A program made the position numbers and the translations under genes. Shown here piece by piece: positions 16,063-22,553 of a DNA stretch of 64,000 nt. The notes under the pieces were generated by a model. That model did not search any database and was not told the origin of the DNA. It worked only from the letters and a program-made list of their open reading frames with translations. This stretch comes from DATBSL01 sp964561785 (lineage in GTDB: Bacteria; Acidobacteriota; Vicinamibacteria; Fen-336). The stretch's first letter is position 1. Every line of letters starts with the position of its first letter. Location of the stretch: assembly GCA_964561785.1 (NCBI GenBank), contig CAZLRF010000022.1:1-64000 (forward strand), read 5' to 3'.

Positions 16063-17160
16063 CTACCCGAGACGGCTGACCGCGAGGAGCGCGAGCAGCC
16101 CGAGGAGCACGGCGAGGGCGATCTTCACCCAGCTCCAGGGCCGGGCCCCGGAGACCTTCCCGGTCACGCCGTTGACGACGGCCTGGTAGCCGCGGCCGTG
16201 GTGCGTGTAGGTCGCGAGCCACAGCGGGACGAGGATGTGCTTGAAGGTCTGCTCGCGGTAGCGCGCGCGCACCTCGAGGTTCCGGTGGGTGTCGCCGGGC
16301 ACCTGGCGCGCGCACAGCTCCCGCAGCCGGGCGTCCATCTCCCGGCGGGAGCGCTCGGCGGCGGCCACGAGGTCGATCTGGTAGCGCTCGACCAGCCATC
16401 CCGCGAGGTAGGCGGGGTCGTAGGGGACGAGGGACGCGGTCGGGAAGGGCTCGATCGCGCGCAGCCGGGCGGGGTCGACGCCCCGCGAGGCGCACACCAG
16501 CTCGTCGTCGAACGCGTGGGAGAGCGCGCCCGAGGCCGCCGTCCAGCGGACGCGCCGCTCGCGCTTGCCGTTCACCTCGACCGTGTAGAAGTGTCCGGCC
16601 TCCGCGGTCCAGGTCGCGTCCGCCTTCGCGTCGAAGGTCCAGTACGGGACGTAGACGCCCTTGAGCGTGTCGGTCAGCGCGCGCTCGGCGAAGCGCGAGG
16701 GCGCGAACCAGAGGCCCCGGTACCAGGATCGCAGGAGGTCGCGGGCCCTCGTCTCGGGGACGGCGAAGGGGAGGAGCGACTCCGGCCGGAAGGCGTCCTT
16801 CGCCTCCTCGAGGGGAACGAGGGCGGAGGAGCCGCAGAAGTCGCAGCGCTGGCCCACGCGGTCGGGGTCGAAGACCGAGATCGCCCGGCAGCTCTGGCAG
16901 CGCACGGACGTCTTCGCGGCCCGCCAGCCCCGCGCCGAGTCGGGGAGGCTCCGCAGCGCCGCCGCGAGGTCGTGCTCGACGACGGCCGTCTCCGCGCCCC
17001 GCGCCTCCACCGTGGCCGGGGACTCCGTGCCGCAGTACGCGCACACGAGCGCCCGGCGGGCGGGGTTCCAGTGGGCCTCCGCCCCGCAGGCGGGGCAGTG
17101 GTGCTCCGGGCGCGCGGTGACGACGGCGTCGCCCGAGCCGCCCTCGCCCGCTTCCGCCAC
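16063..17160 (-). CDS. Zinc-ribbon membrane protein, YdjG-like
   Basis: 365 residues. Two zinc ribbons sit near the N-terminus (CPACG with CAYCG, about 22-46; CQSCR with CDFCG, about 88-112). A long soluble beta-rich domain contains GVYVPYWTFDAKADATW, characteristic of this family. A single membrane anchor lies at the very end (VKIALAVLLGLLALLAVS). Proteins of this type are often mis-named primosomal or helicase proteins, but no helicase motif is present. It lies eight bases after the SPFH gene, forming a two-gene operon. In Bacillus the ydjFGHI operon pairs similar proteins with a PspA homologue, suggesting an envelope-stress role. Confidence 0.78.
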   Translation of the reverse strand: MAEAGEGGSGDAVVTARPEHHCPACGAEAHWNPARRALVCAYCGTESPATVEARGAETAVVEHDLAAALRSLPDSARGWRAAKTSVRCQSCRAISVFDPDRVGQRCDFCGSSALVPLEEAKDAFRPESLLPFAVPETRARDLLRSWYRGLWFAPSRFAERALTDTLKGVYVPYWTFDAKADATWTAEAGHFYTVEVNGKRERRVRWTAASGALSHAFDDELVCASRGVDPARLRAIEPFPTASLVPYDPAYLAGWLVERYQIDLVAAAERSRREMDARLRELCARQVPGDTHRNLEVRARYREQTFKHILVPLWLATYTHHGRGYQAVVNGVTGKVSGARPWSWVKIALAVLLGLLALLAVSRLG

Positions 17161-17167
17161 CGCGGGC

Positions 17168-18226
17168 CTACTCCTGCAGGAACTGGGCGAGCGCGGCCTT
17201 CGTGATCCGCCACTGGCTGCCGATGCGCTTGCCCTTGAGGTCCCCCGACTCGAGGCTCGCGACGACGTCGGCCTCGCTCACCCCGAGGGCCTTCGCCGCC
17301 TCGGCCGGAGAGAGCGTCTCCGGGAGGCCCGCGGCGGCGGGGGGGGCGCCGGCGGGCGGCGTCGCCTGCGCGGCGATGCCCCCCTGCTGCGCCATCATCT
17401 GCTGGGCCATCGCGAGGCCCACCGCCATCTCCGCGCCGATCCCGCCGACACCGGACCCGCCGGCCTCGAAGCCCTTCGCCATCTGGTACTTCACGAAGTC
17501 GTTGAGGTTGCCGACCGCGGCCATGCTCGAGCGCTTGTCGATCGCCTCCTCGACCTCGGGCGGCACCGAGACGTTCTCGACGACGAAGCTCGTCATCTCG
17601 AGCCCGTACTTCACGCCGAGGACGGGGTTGATGAGGGGGAGAAGCGCGGAGCCGAGCTCCGAGTAGCGGGTGGCCACGTCGAGGACCGGCACCTTCGCCG
17701 TGGCGAGCGCCTCGGAGAAGACGCTCACGATGCGCGAGCGCATCACGTCCGCGAACTCGTCGAGGCGGAAGTGGTGGTCGGTGCCCGCGACCTCCTTCAG
17801 GAAGAGGGGCGCGTCGGCGATGCGGAAGTCGTAGGTGCCGAAGGCCCGCAGGCGGACGATCCCGAAGTCGGGGTCGCGGACCATGACCGGGTTCGAGGTG
17901 CCCCACTTGTTGCCGGCGAAGAGCCGCGTGACGACGTAGTACACGTCGGCCTTGAACGGCGACTCGAAGCCGTACTTCCAGCCCTTGAGGCGGGTGAGGA
18001 TCGGGATGTTGTCGGTCGTGAGCGTGTGCTTGCCGGGGCCGAACTGGTCGCCGAACTGGCCCAGGTAGACGAACTGGACGAGCTGCGACTCGCGGACGAT
18101 GAGCTGGGCCCCGCGCTTGATCTCCTTGTCGTCGTCGGGGTAGCGGAACGAGAGCGTGTCCCGCGAGTCGTCCGTCCACTCGATGATCTCGAGGAGCTGG
18201 CTGCGGGCGAAGTCCATGAGTCCCAT
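17168..18226 (-). CDS. SPFH/virion-core-like protein (YdjI type) with C-terminal excisionase-like HTH
   Basis: 352 residues from the ATG at 18226, preceded by GGGAGG; an open frame continues upstream without a ribosome site. Residues 1-270 are the YdjI-type SPFH fold (EIIEWTDDSRDTLSFRYPDDDKEI, FGPGKHTLTTDNIPIL, VVENVSVPPEVEEAIDKRS). There is no transmembrane helix, so membrane association would be peripheral. A glycine/alanine/methionine-rich linker (about 270-305) leads to a helix-turn-helix (LSPAEAAKALGVSEADVVASLESGDLKGKRIGSQWRI with positions about 306-345 in all) of the excisionase/MerR type. Homologues more often end in a zinc ribbon. Whether the HTH binds DNA or protein is unknown. Confidence 0.82.
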   Translation of the reverse strand: MGLMDFARSQLLEIIEWTDDSRDTLSFRYPDDDKEIKRGAQLIVRESQLVQFVYLGQFGDQFGPGKHTLTTDNIPILTRLKGWKYGFESPFKADVYYVVTRLFAGNKWGTSNPVMVRDPDFGIVRLRAFGTYDFRIADAPLFLKEVAGTDHHFRLDEFADVMRSRIVSVFSEALATAKVPVLDVATRYSELGSALLPLINPVLGVKYGLEMTSFVVENVSVPPEVEEAIDKRSSMAAVGNLNDFVKYQMAKGFEAGGSGVGGIGAEMAVGLAMAQQMMAQQGGIAAQATPPAGAPPAAAGLPETLSPAEAAKALGVSEADVVASLESGDLKGKRIGSQWRITKAALAQFLQE

Positions 18227-18324
18227 GCGGCACCTCCCGGGGCCGTCCATTGTGCCGCAGGAAGGGGCATGGTGGGCGCTGCGCCGGCAGGACGCGCTGC
18301 TCCTCGTCCGGTCGGTCGAGCGCT

Positions 18325-18353
18325 TTGGCATGAAGAAGCGATGAAACTATCAT
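18325..18353 (+). promoter_or_regulatory. Promoter TTGGCA-N17-TATCAT, leaderless vapB
   Basis: TTGGCA (18325-18330), 17 bases, TATCAT (18348-18353), six bases, then the ATG at 18360. Both hexamers are close to consensus and the predicted start site is the A of the ATG. There is no Shine-Dalgarno. ATGA-AACTA-TCAT (18341-18353) is a small inverted repeat over the -10 and may be the VapBC operator. Confidence 0.7.
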
Positions 18354-18359
18354 TCTGTC

Positions 18360-18593
18360 ATGTCAGGCATGATGGTCCAGATCCGCAACGTCCCCCCCGA
18401 GTTGCACCGGCGGCTCAAGGCCCGCGCCGCGACCGAGGGCCTCTCGATGTCGGACTTCGTCCTGCGCGAGGTGCGCAAGGCCCTCGACCGGCCCACGCGA
18501 CAGGAGGTCCTCGACCGGCTGCGGGCGTTGCCGGTGCGACGCTTGCGGCGTGGCGCCGCGGAGATCCTCCGCGCCGAGCGCGACTCGCGATGA
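18360..18593 (+). CDS. vapB: VapB/FitA-type ribbon-helix-helix antitoxin
   Basis: 77 residues. The N-terminal ribbon-helix-helix (MVQIRNVPPELHRRLKARAATEGLSMSDFVLREV) is of the FitA/Arc type and should bind the operator as a dimer. The C-terminal tail (RLRALPVRRLRRGAAEILRAERD) is the usual disordered arm that blocks the PIN toxin. It overlaps vapC by ATGA, so the two are translationally coupled. The RHH and tail length are normal, so the module looks intact. Confidence 0.9.
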   Translation: MSGMMVQIRNVPPELHRRLKARAATEGLSMSDFVLREVRKALDRPTRQEVLDRLRALPVRRLRRGAAEILRAERDSR

Positions 18594-18985
18594 TCGTGCT
18601 CGACGCGTCCGCCCTCGTCGAGCTCGCGCTCGGCACGTCGACGGGTCGGGCGATCGCAGCGCGGATCGCCGACCCCGAGGTCTCGCTGCACGTCCCCCAC
18701 CTCGCCGACGTCGAGGTCGTCCAGGCCCTCAGGCGGTACGTCCGTGACGGCGAGCTCGACGCCGGCTCGGCGGGCCAGGCGCTCGCCGTCCTGCGTGCGC
18801 TCGACCTGCAGCGCCACTCCCACGAGCCACTCCTCGACCGCGTGTGGGCGTTGCGAGACAACCTGTCCGCCTACGACGCCGCCTACGTCGCCCTGGCGGA
18901 GGCGCTGGACGCTCCCCTGGTGACGTGCGACGGCCGCCTTTCGCGCGCTCCCGGCATTGCCCGCAGGGTCGAGCTGTTCGGCTGA
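18590..18985 (+). CDS. vapC: VapC PIN-domain ribonuclease toxin
   Basis: 131 residues beginning inside the vapB stop (ATGA). The acidic PIN residues are in place: Asp5 in VLDASALVE, the Glu in DVEVVQAL, the Asp in LSAYDAAYVALAEAL and the Asp in LVTCDGRLSR. VapC toxins cut tRNA or rRNA when freed from VapB. Nothing suggests inactivation. Confidence 0.9.
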   Translation: MIVLDASALVELALGTSTGRAIAARIADPEVSLHVPHLADVEVVQALRRYVRDGELDAGSAGQALAVLRALDLQRHSHEPLLDRVWALRDNLSAYDAAYVALAEALDAPLVTCDGRLSRAPGIARRVELFG

Positions 18986-19037
18986 ACCGCGCGGATCTCG
19001 TCTTGCACCCCGGCGGCTGCGGGGGAGGGACGAGCCC

Positions 19038-19523
19038 TCAGCCGAGGAAGTAGGCGGCGACGCGCCAGCGGCCGTCCGGGCCTTGCACCGTGGTGACCGT
19101 CTCGACGACGGGATGGCGCCGCTCGAACACCGTCTCGAACCGGAGGACGAGGTAGGGGCCCCGCTGGGCGCCCGACGGTCCGAGCGCGGGCGTCCCCGAT
19201 TGCAGGGTCCGCCAGTAGCAGCGGCCGAGCGGCGCCCGGACCGCGCGCAGCGCGGCCTCCCACTCGACGGGTCCCGCCTCTTCCCGCAGGAGAGGCGCCG
19301 CCTGCGCCCAGGCGGCGGGGTGGCGCCCCGAGTCGACGAGCCGCAACCAGAGACCCGCCGCGCTCTTCGCCTCGCGCTCCTGGCCGGGGTCGAGGTCGGT
19401 CGCCTGCCCGAGCCCCGCGAGGCTCAGCGCGGAGAGCCAGGCGACCAGCTCCGACCGCCGCACCCCGTCCGACGCGCCATGTGCCGCGCGCAATGCCGTC
19501 GTCCCGAGAGCCCCGACCGCCAT
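19038..19523 (-). CDS. DUF4019-like protein
   Basis: 161 residues from an ATG preceded by GAGAGGGTGGTGAG. The segment AGLWLRLVDSGRHPAAWAQAAPLLREE, followed by W..ALRAVRAPLGRCYWR, GPYLVLRFETVF and DGRWRVAAYFLG, has the spacing of the NTF2-like DUF4019 family, whose function is unknown. Family members are often exported, but here the N-terminal 35 residues are not a convincing signal peptide. A TTGGAC...TAAAGC pair about 80 bases upstream may be the promoter. A helper role in the cell envelope is only a guess. Confidence 0.68.
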   Translation of the reverse strand: MAVGALGTTALRAAHGASDGVRRSELVAWLSALSLAGLGQATDLDPGQEREAKSAAGLWLRLVDSGRHPAAWAQAAPLLREEAGPVEWEAALRAVRAPLGRCYWRTLQSGTPALGPSGAQRGPYLVLRFETVFERRHPVVETVTTVQGPDGRWRVAAYFLG

Positions 19524-19626
19524 CGCTCACCACCCTCTCGGTGATGTAGACGCGCGGGGACCCTCTGCGGTTGCGTCCGGGAGAGCGCTTTACGCTTCCT
19601 TGAGGAACGTCCAAACGGCTGGACGC

Positions 19627-20571
19627 TCAGCCGAGCGGGATGCGCTCCTTGTTCTCGGCCAGCCATGCGCCGAAGGTCTGCATCCTCGGGTTGAGCGAGC
19701 GCGAGAACGCGAGGTCGCGCAGCGCGCAGAACTCCTTCGAGAACTCGGCGTTGAACTGGAACATGTTGCCGAGGTCGTCGGCGCCGGGGAAGCCGAACGT
19801 CCGGTAGACGGCCGGGGGAACCGCACGGTGGACGACCTCCTGGCCGAGGGCCTTCGACAGCTCGGCCGCCATCTGCGCCCCGGTCAGGTGCTCGCCGGCG
19901 ATGCCCACGGTCTTGCCGACGAGGTCCGGCCGCCGGAAGACGGCGTAGGCGCACCGGCCGATGTCCTCGACGGCGATCCCGGGCAGGGGGGCGTCGCCGG
20001 TGGGCAGCACGAAGCCGAGCTTCCCGTCGTCCCCCTTCTTCGGCCCCATGCCGAAGAAGATCAGGTTCTCCCAGTAGAACGAGGTGTGGAAGTAGGTCGT
20101 GGGCACTCCCGCCGCGGCGAACAGAGCGTTCGCCTCGCCCTTCGCGTCGAAGTGGGGCACCTTGTACTTCCCCTGCAGGGTGGGCATGCGCGGGTCGTCG
20201 AGGGGGACGAAGCGGCGCGAGTCCTCGAGCGTCGACCAGACGAAGTGCTCGACCCCGGCCGCCTTCGCGGCCTGCGCCATCGCCCCGGCCTGGGCGAGCT
20301 CCCTCTCCGGCGAGAAGTGCTCCCAGAAAGCGGTCACGCCGAACGCGCCGTAGGCCCCGGTGAAGGCCTTCTTCAGGCTCTCCACGTCGTCGACGTCCGC
20401 GGCCACCACCTCCGCCCCGGCCTTCGCGAGGGCCTGGGCCTTCTCGCTCGAGGGGTTGCGGGTGAGGGCGCGGGCGGCGAACCCCCCGGCCGGGTCGGCG
20501 AGAATCGCGCGGACGAGGCCGCCCCCCTGCGCCCCGGTGGCTCCGACGACGGCGATCGTCTTCTTCGACAT
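19627..20571 (-). CDS. NmrA-like NAD(P)-binding atypical SDR
   Basis: 314 residues, starting after GGAGGAG. The dinucleotide-binding loop is VVGATGAQGGGLVRAIL near the N-terminus. The rest follows the NmrA-like / HSCARG branch of atypical short-chain dehydrogenases (VWSTLEDSRRF, DAKGEANALFAAAGVPTTYFHTSFYWEN). The catalytic Tyr-x-x-x-Lys is not in the standard place, so many members act as NADP(H) sensors or quinone reductases instead. Cytoplasmic. It stands alone, between the DUF4019 gene and the phosphatase gene, both on the same strand. Confidence 0.85.
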   Translation of the reverse strand: MSKKTIAVVGATGAQGGGLVRAILADPAGGFAARALTRNPSSEKAQALAKAGAEVVAADVDDVESLKKAFTGAYGAFGVTAFWEHFSPERELAQAGAMAQAAKAAGVEHFVWSTLEDSRRFVPLDDPRMPTLQGKYKVPHFDAKGEANALFAAAGVPTTYFHTSFYWENLIFFGMGPKKGDDGKLGFVLPTGDAPLPGIAVEDIGRCAYAVFRRPDLVGKTVGIAGEHLTGAQMAAELSKALGQEVVHRAVPPAVYRTFGFPGADDLGNMFQFNAEFSKEFCALRDLAFSRSLNPRMQTFGAWLAENKERIPLG

Positions 20572-20692
20572 GGCTCGCTCCTCCCTGCGCGGGCGCCCGC
20601 CCGGCGCGTCACGGCCTTCAGCCTGTCTGCGGTGGACTCCTCTCGATCCTAGCGGACCCGACCCCGCCGCGCAGAGGCCCCGCGCCGCGGGC

Positions 20693-21889
20693 TCACCGGA
20701 CGGGCACCCGCACCGCGATCACGGTGGCGTCGTCCGCCCGCGGACCGTCTCCCCGGAACGCGTCGGCCGCGTCGTGGACGGCCGACACGACGGCCTCGGC
20801 CGACCGGCCGGCGGCCCCGCGCACCGCCGCCACGAGACGGTCCTGGCCGAAGTCCGCCCCCGACGCGTCCTCGGCCTCGGTGATGCCGTCCGTGTAGAGG
20901 ACGAACACGTCCCCGGGCGAGAACGCGATCTCGACCGTCTCGAAGCTCACGTCCTGGTGGAGCAGGCCCACCGCCGGGCCGCCGGGCATCAGCCAGCGGA
21001 CCTCGCCGCGACCCGCCTCCAGGTGGAGAGCGGGCAGGTGGCCGGCGTTCGCGTAGACGACGCGGGAAGCGGCCGGATCGAAGACCGCGTAGAGCAGCGT
21101 GAAATACGACTGGACCTGGAGGTTGTCGAGGAAGACGCGGTTGAGCTCGTGGAGCAGCTCGGGCGTCGAGAGGTTGCGGGCGGCGAGGGCGCGCAGCGCG
21201 ATCTTCACCGCCGGCATGATGAGGGCGGCGGGCAGGCCCTTGCCCGAGACGTCCGCCACCACCACCGCGAAGCGCCCCCCGCCGAGCGGCACGAAGTCGT
21301 AGTAGTCCCCGCCCACCACGCGGGCGGGGTGCGTGCGGGCGACGACGTCCAGGGGACCGTCCGGCGGGCGGTGCTGGTCGAGCAGGTGGCGCTGCACCTT
21401 GCCCGCCATCGCGACCTCGGCCACGAGCTCGTCGCGCTGCTCCCTCGCCACCCGGAAGAACTCGGCGCGCGCGCGGCCGAGCCGCTGCAGGGGGAGCACG
21501 ACCGCCACGAAGACGGCGACGAGGACCCAGTCCACCGCGATCCGCGCCCACGACTGGTCCTCGACCGGCGTGTCCCACTGCCGCAGGAAGACGCAGGCGG
21601 TGAGCAGCAGGAAGAAGACCGAACGGCGGTGGGTGAGCGCGCTGTAGCTCATCGGGATGAGGTACAGGAAGCCCAGGGAGTTGCCGGGGGCGAGGAAGCG
21701 GTCGGCGAGGGCGATCGCCGCGATCGACAGCACGATGAGGGCCGACTCGACGGAGCGGATCCGCCGCTCGAGCCCCGTGATGTCCCAGGTTCGGTCCGAG
21801 ATGGCGACGCCTCCCGCGAGGGTCCGGCGCGACAGCTTAACCCGGCGCGGATCGGCACGAATGGGAGAACGGCCCCGTGTGATGTACAT
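20693..21889 (-). CDS. Membrane-anchored PP2C (SpoIIE/RsbU-type) phosphatase
   Basis: Four hydrophobic segments occupy about the first 140 residues, then a linker helix and a SpoIIE domain. VAEVAMAGKVQRHLLD, VVGGDYYDFVPLGGGR, VVADVSGKGLPAALIM and DGITEAEDASG carry the metal-binding Asp residues. Such phosphatases act on anti-sigma-factor antagonists in partner-switching pathways; no partner gene is in the window. The start is uncertain. The ATG at 21889 used here lies in the promoter of the divergent antitoxin, has no ribosome site, and adds about 29 residues that do not look membrane-bound. A GGGAGG further in is followed by an ATC, not a normal start codon. Confidence 0.8.
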   Translation of the reverse strand: MYITRGRSPIRADPRRVKLSRRTLAGGVAISDRTWDITGLERRIRSVESALIVLSIAAIALADRFLAPGNSLGFLYLIPMSYSALTHRRSVFFLLLTACVFLRQWDTPVEDQSWARIAVDWVLVAVFVAVVLPLQRLGRARAEFFRVAREQRDELVAEVAMAGKVQRHLLDQHRPPDGPLDVVARTHPARVVGGDYYDFVPLGGGRFAVVVADVSGKGLPAALIMPAVKIALRALAARNLSTPELLHELNRVFLDNLQVQSYFTLLYAVFDPAASRVVYANAGHLPALHLEAGRGEVRWLMPGGPAVGLLHQDVSFETVEIAFSPGDVFVLYTDGITEAEDASGADFGQDRLVAAVRGAAGRSAEAVVSAVHDAADAFRGDGPRADDATVIAVRVPVR

Positions 21890-21896
21890 TATACAC
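21885..21896 (+). promoter_or_regulatory. -10 TACATT and imperfect palindrome before a DUF217 antitoxin
   Basis: TACATT (21885-21890) plus six bases leads straight to the ATG at 21897. There is no Shine-Dalgarno and only a weak -35. The surrounding TGTG...CACA / GTA...TAC symmetry (21879-21897) is a candidate operator for the antitoxin. This is one of the few AT-rich spots in the window. Confidence 0.45.
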
Positions 21897-22145
21897 ATGG
21901 CGATCAAGACCGTCTCGCTCAAGGCGGAGGCCTACGAGCGCCTCCGATCCGCCCGGCGCTATCCCGGCGAGTCGTTCAGCGAGGTCATCCTCCGGGCGCG
22001 CTGGCCGGAGGACACGATCACCGGCGCGGAGCTGCTCGCGCGCTGTCGCGAGGTCGGACCGCACTTCGACGAGCAGGAGCTCGCCGCGCTCGAGGCGATG
22101 AAGGCGGCGGACGCCCCTCCGGAGGACAAGTGGAGAACGCGCTGA
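21897..22145 (+). CDS. DUF217/VapB-type antitoxin
   Basis: 82 residues. The opening AIKTVSLKAEAYERLRSARRYPGESFSEVILR is the signature of the DUF217 (PF02697) antitoxins that pair with PIN toxins, mostly known from archaea and thermophiles. The acidic C-terminal half (LLARCREVGPHFDEQELAALEAMKAAD) is the likely toxin-neutralising arm. It overlaps the toxin start by 16 bases. The gene is divergent from the PP2C phosphatase. Confidence 0.85.
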   Translation: MAIKTVSLKAEAYERLRSARRYPGESFSEVILRARWPEDTITGAELLARCREVGPHFDEQELAALEAMKAADAPPEDKWRTR

Positions 22146-22531
22146 TCCTCGAGACCACGTTCCTCATCGACCTCGAGAGGGAGACGGCGCGTCGGGCGGA
22201 GGGGCCCGCACAAGGGCTGCTCGCGCGGCACTCGAGCCATCGTCTCTACATCACCCCGACCGTGGCCGGCGAGCTCGCCGCGGGTGCGTCGATGAGCGAG
22301 CGGTCGAGGTGGGAGGCGTTCGTCGCGCCGTTTCACACCCTCGCGCTCGACCGCGAGACCTGCTGGCGCTACGGCGAGGCCTTCCGCTACCTCCAGGCGA
22401 ACGGCCTGCTGATCGGGGCGAACGACCTGTGGATCGCCGCCGCCGGCCTCGCGCACGACGTGCCGGTGGTGAGCCGGAACGCGCGTCACTTCGCCCGCGT
22501 GCCGGGCCTGCGGGTCGTCGGCTACGCGTAG
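22130..22531 (+). CDS. PIN-domain toxin with Glu at the first catalytic position
   Basis: 133 residues from the GTG at 22130 (GGAGG four bases upstream), overlapping the antitoxin end. The PIN fold is clear: ILETTFLIDLERE, TPTVAGELAAG, GANDLWIAAAGLAHDVPVVSRN. In most PIN nucleases the first motif reads DTSFLID; here the Asp is Glu. The other acidic positions are kept, so activity may be retained or altered. As the last gene of the module it ends 22 bases from the convergent GH116 gene. Confidence 0.82.
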   Translation: MENALILETTFLIDLERETARRAEGPAQGLLARHSSHRLYITPTVAGELAAGASMSERSRWEAFVAPFHTLALDRETCWRYGEAFRYLQANGLLIGANDLWIAAAGLAHDVPVVSRNARHFARVPGLRVVGYA

Positions 22532-22553
22532 CCCTTCCCGACGACGACCGTCC

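Noticed and set aside
19627..20571. A standard sugar epimerase
   Set aside because: The YxxxK pair is not in the canonical position, and the overall sequence follows the NmrA-like branch.
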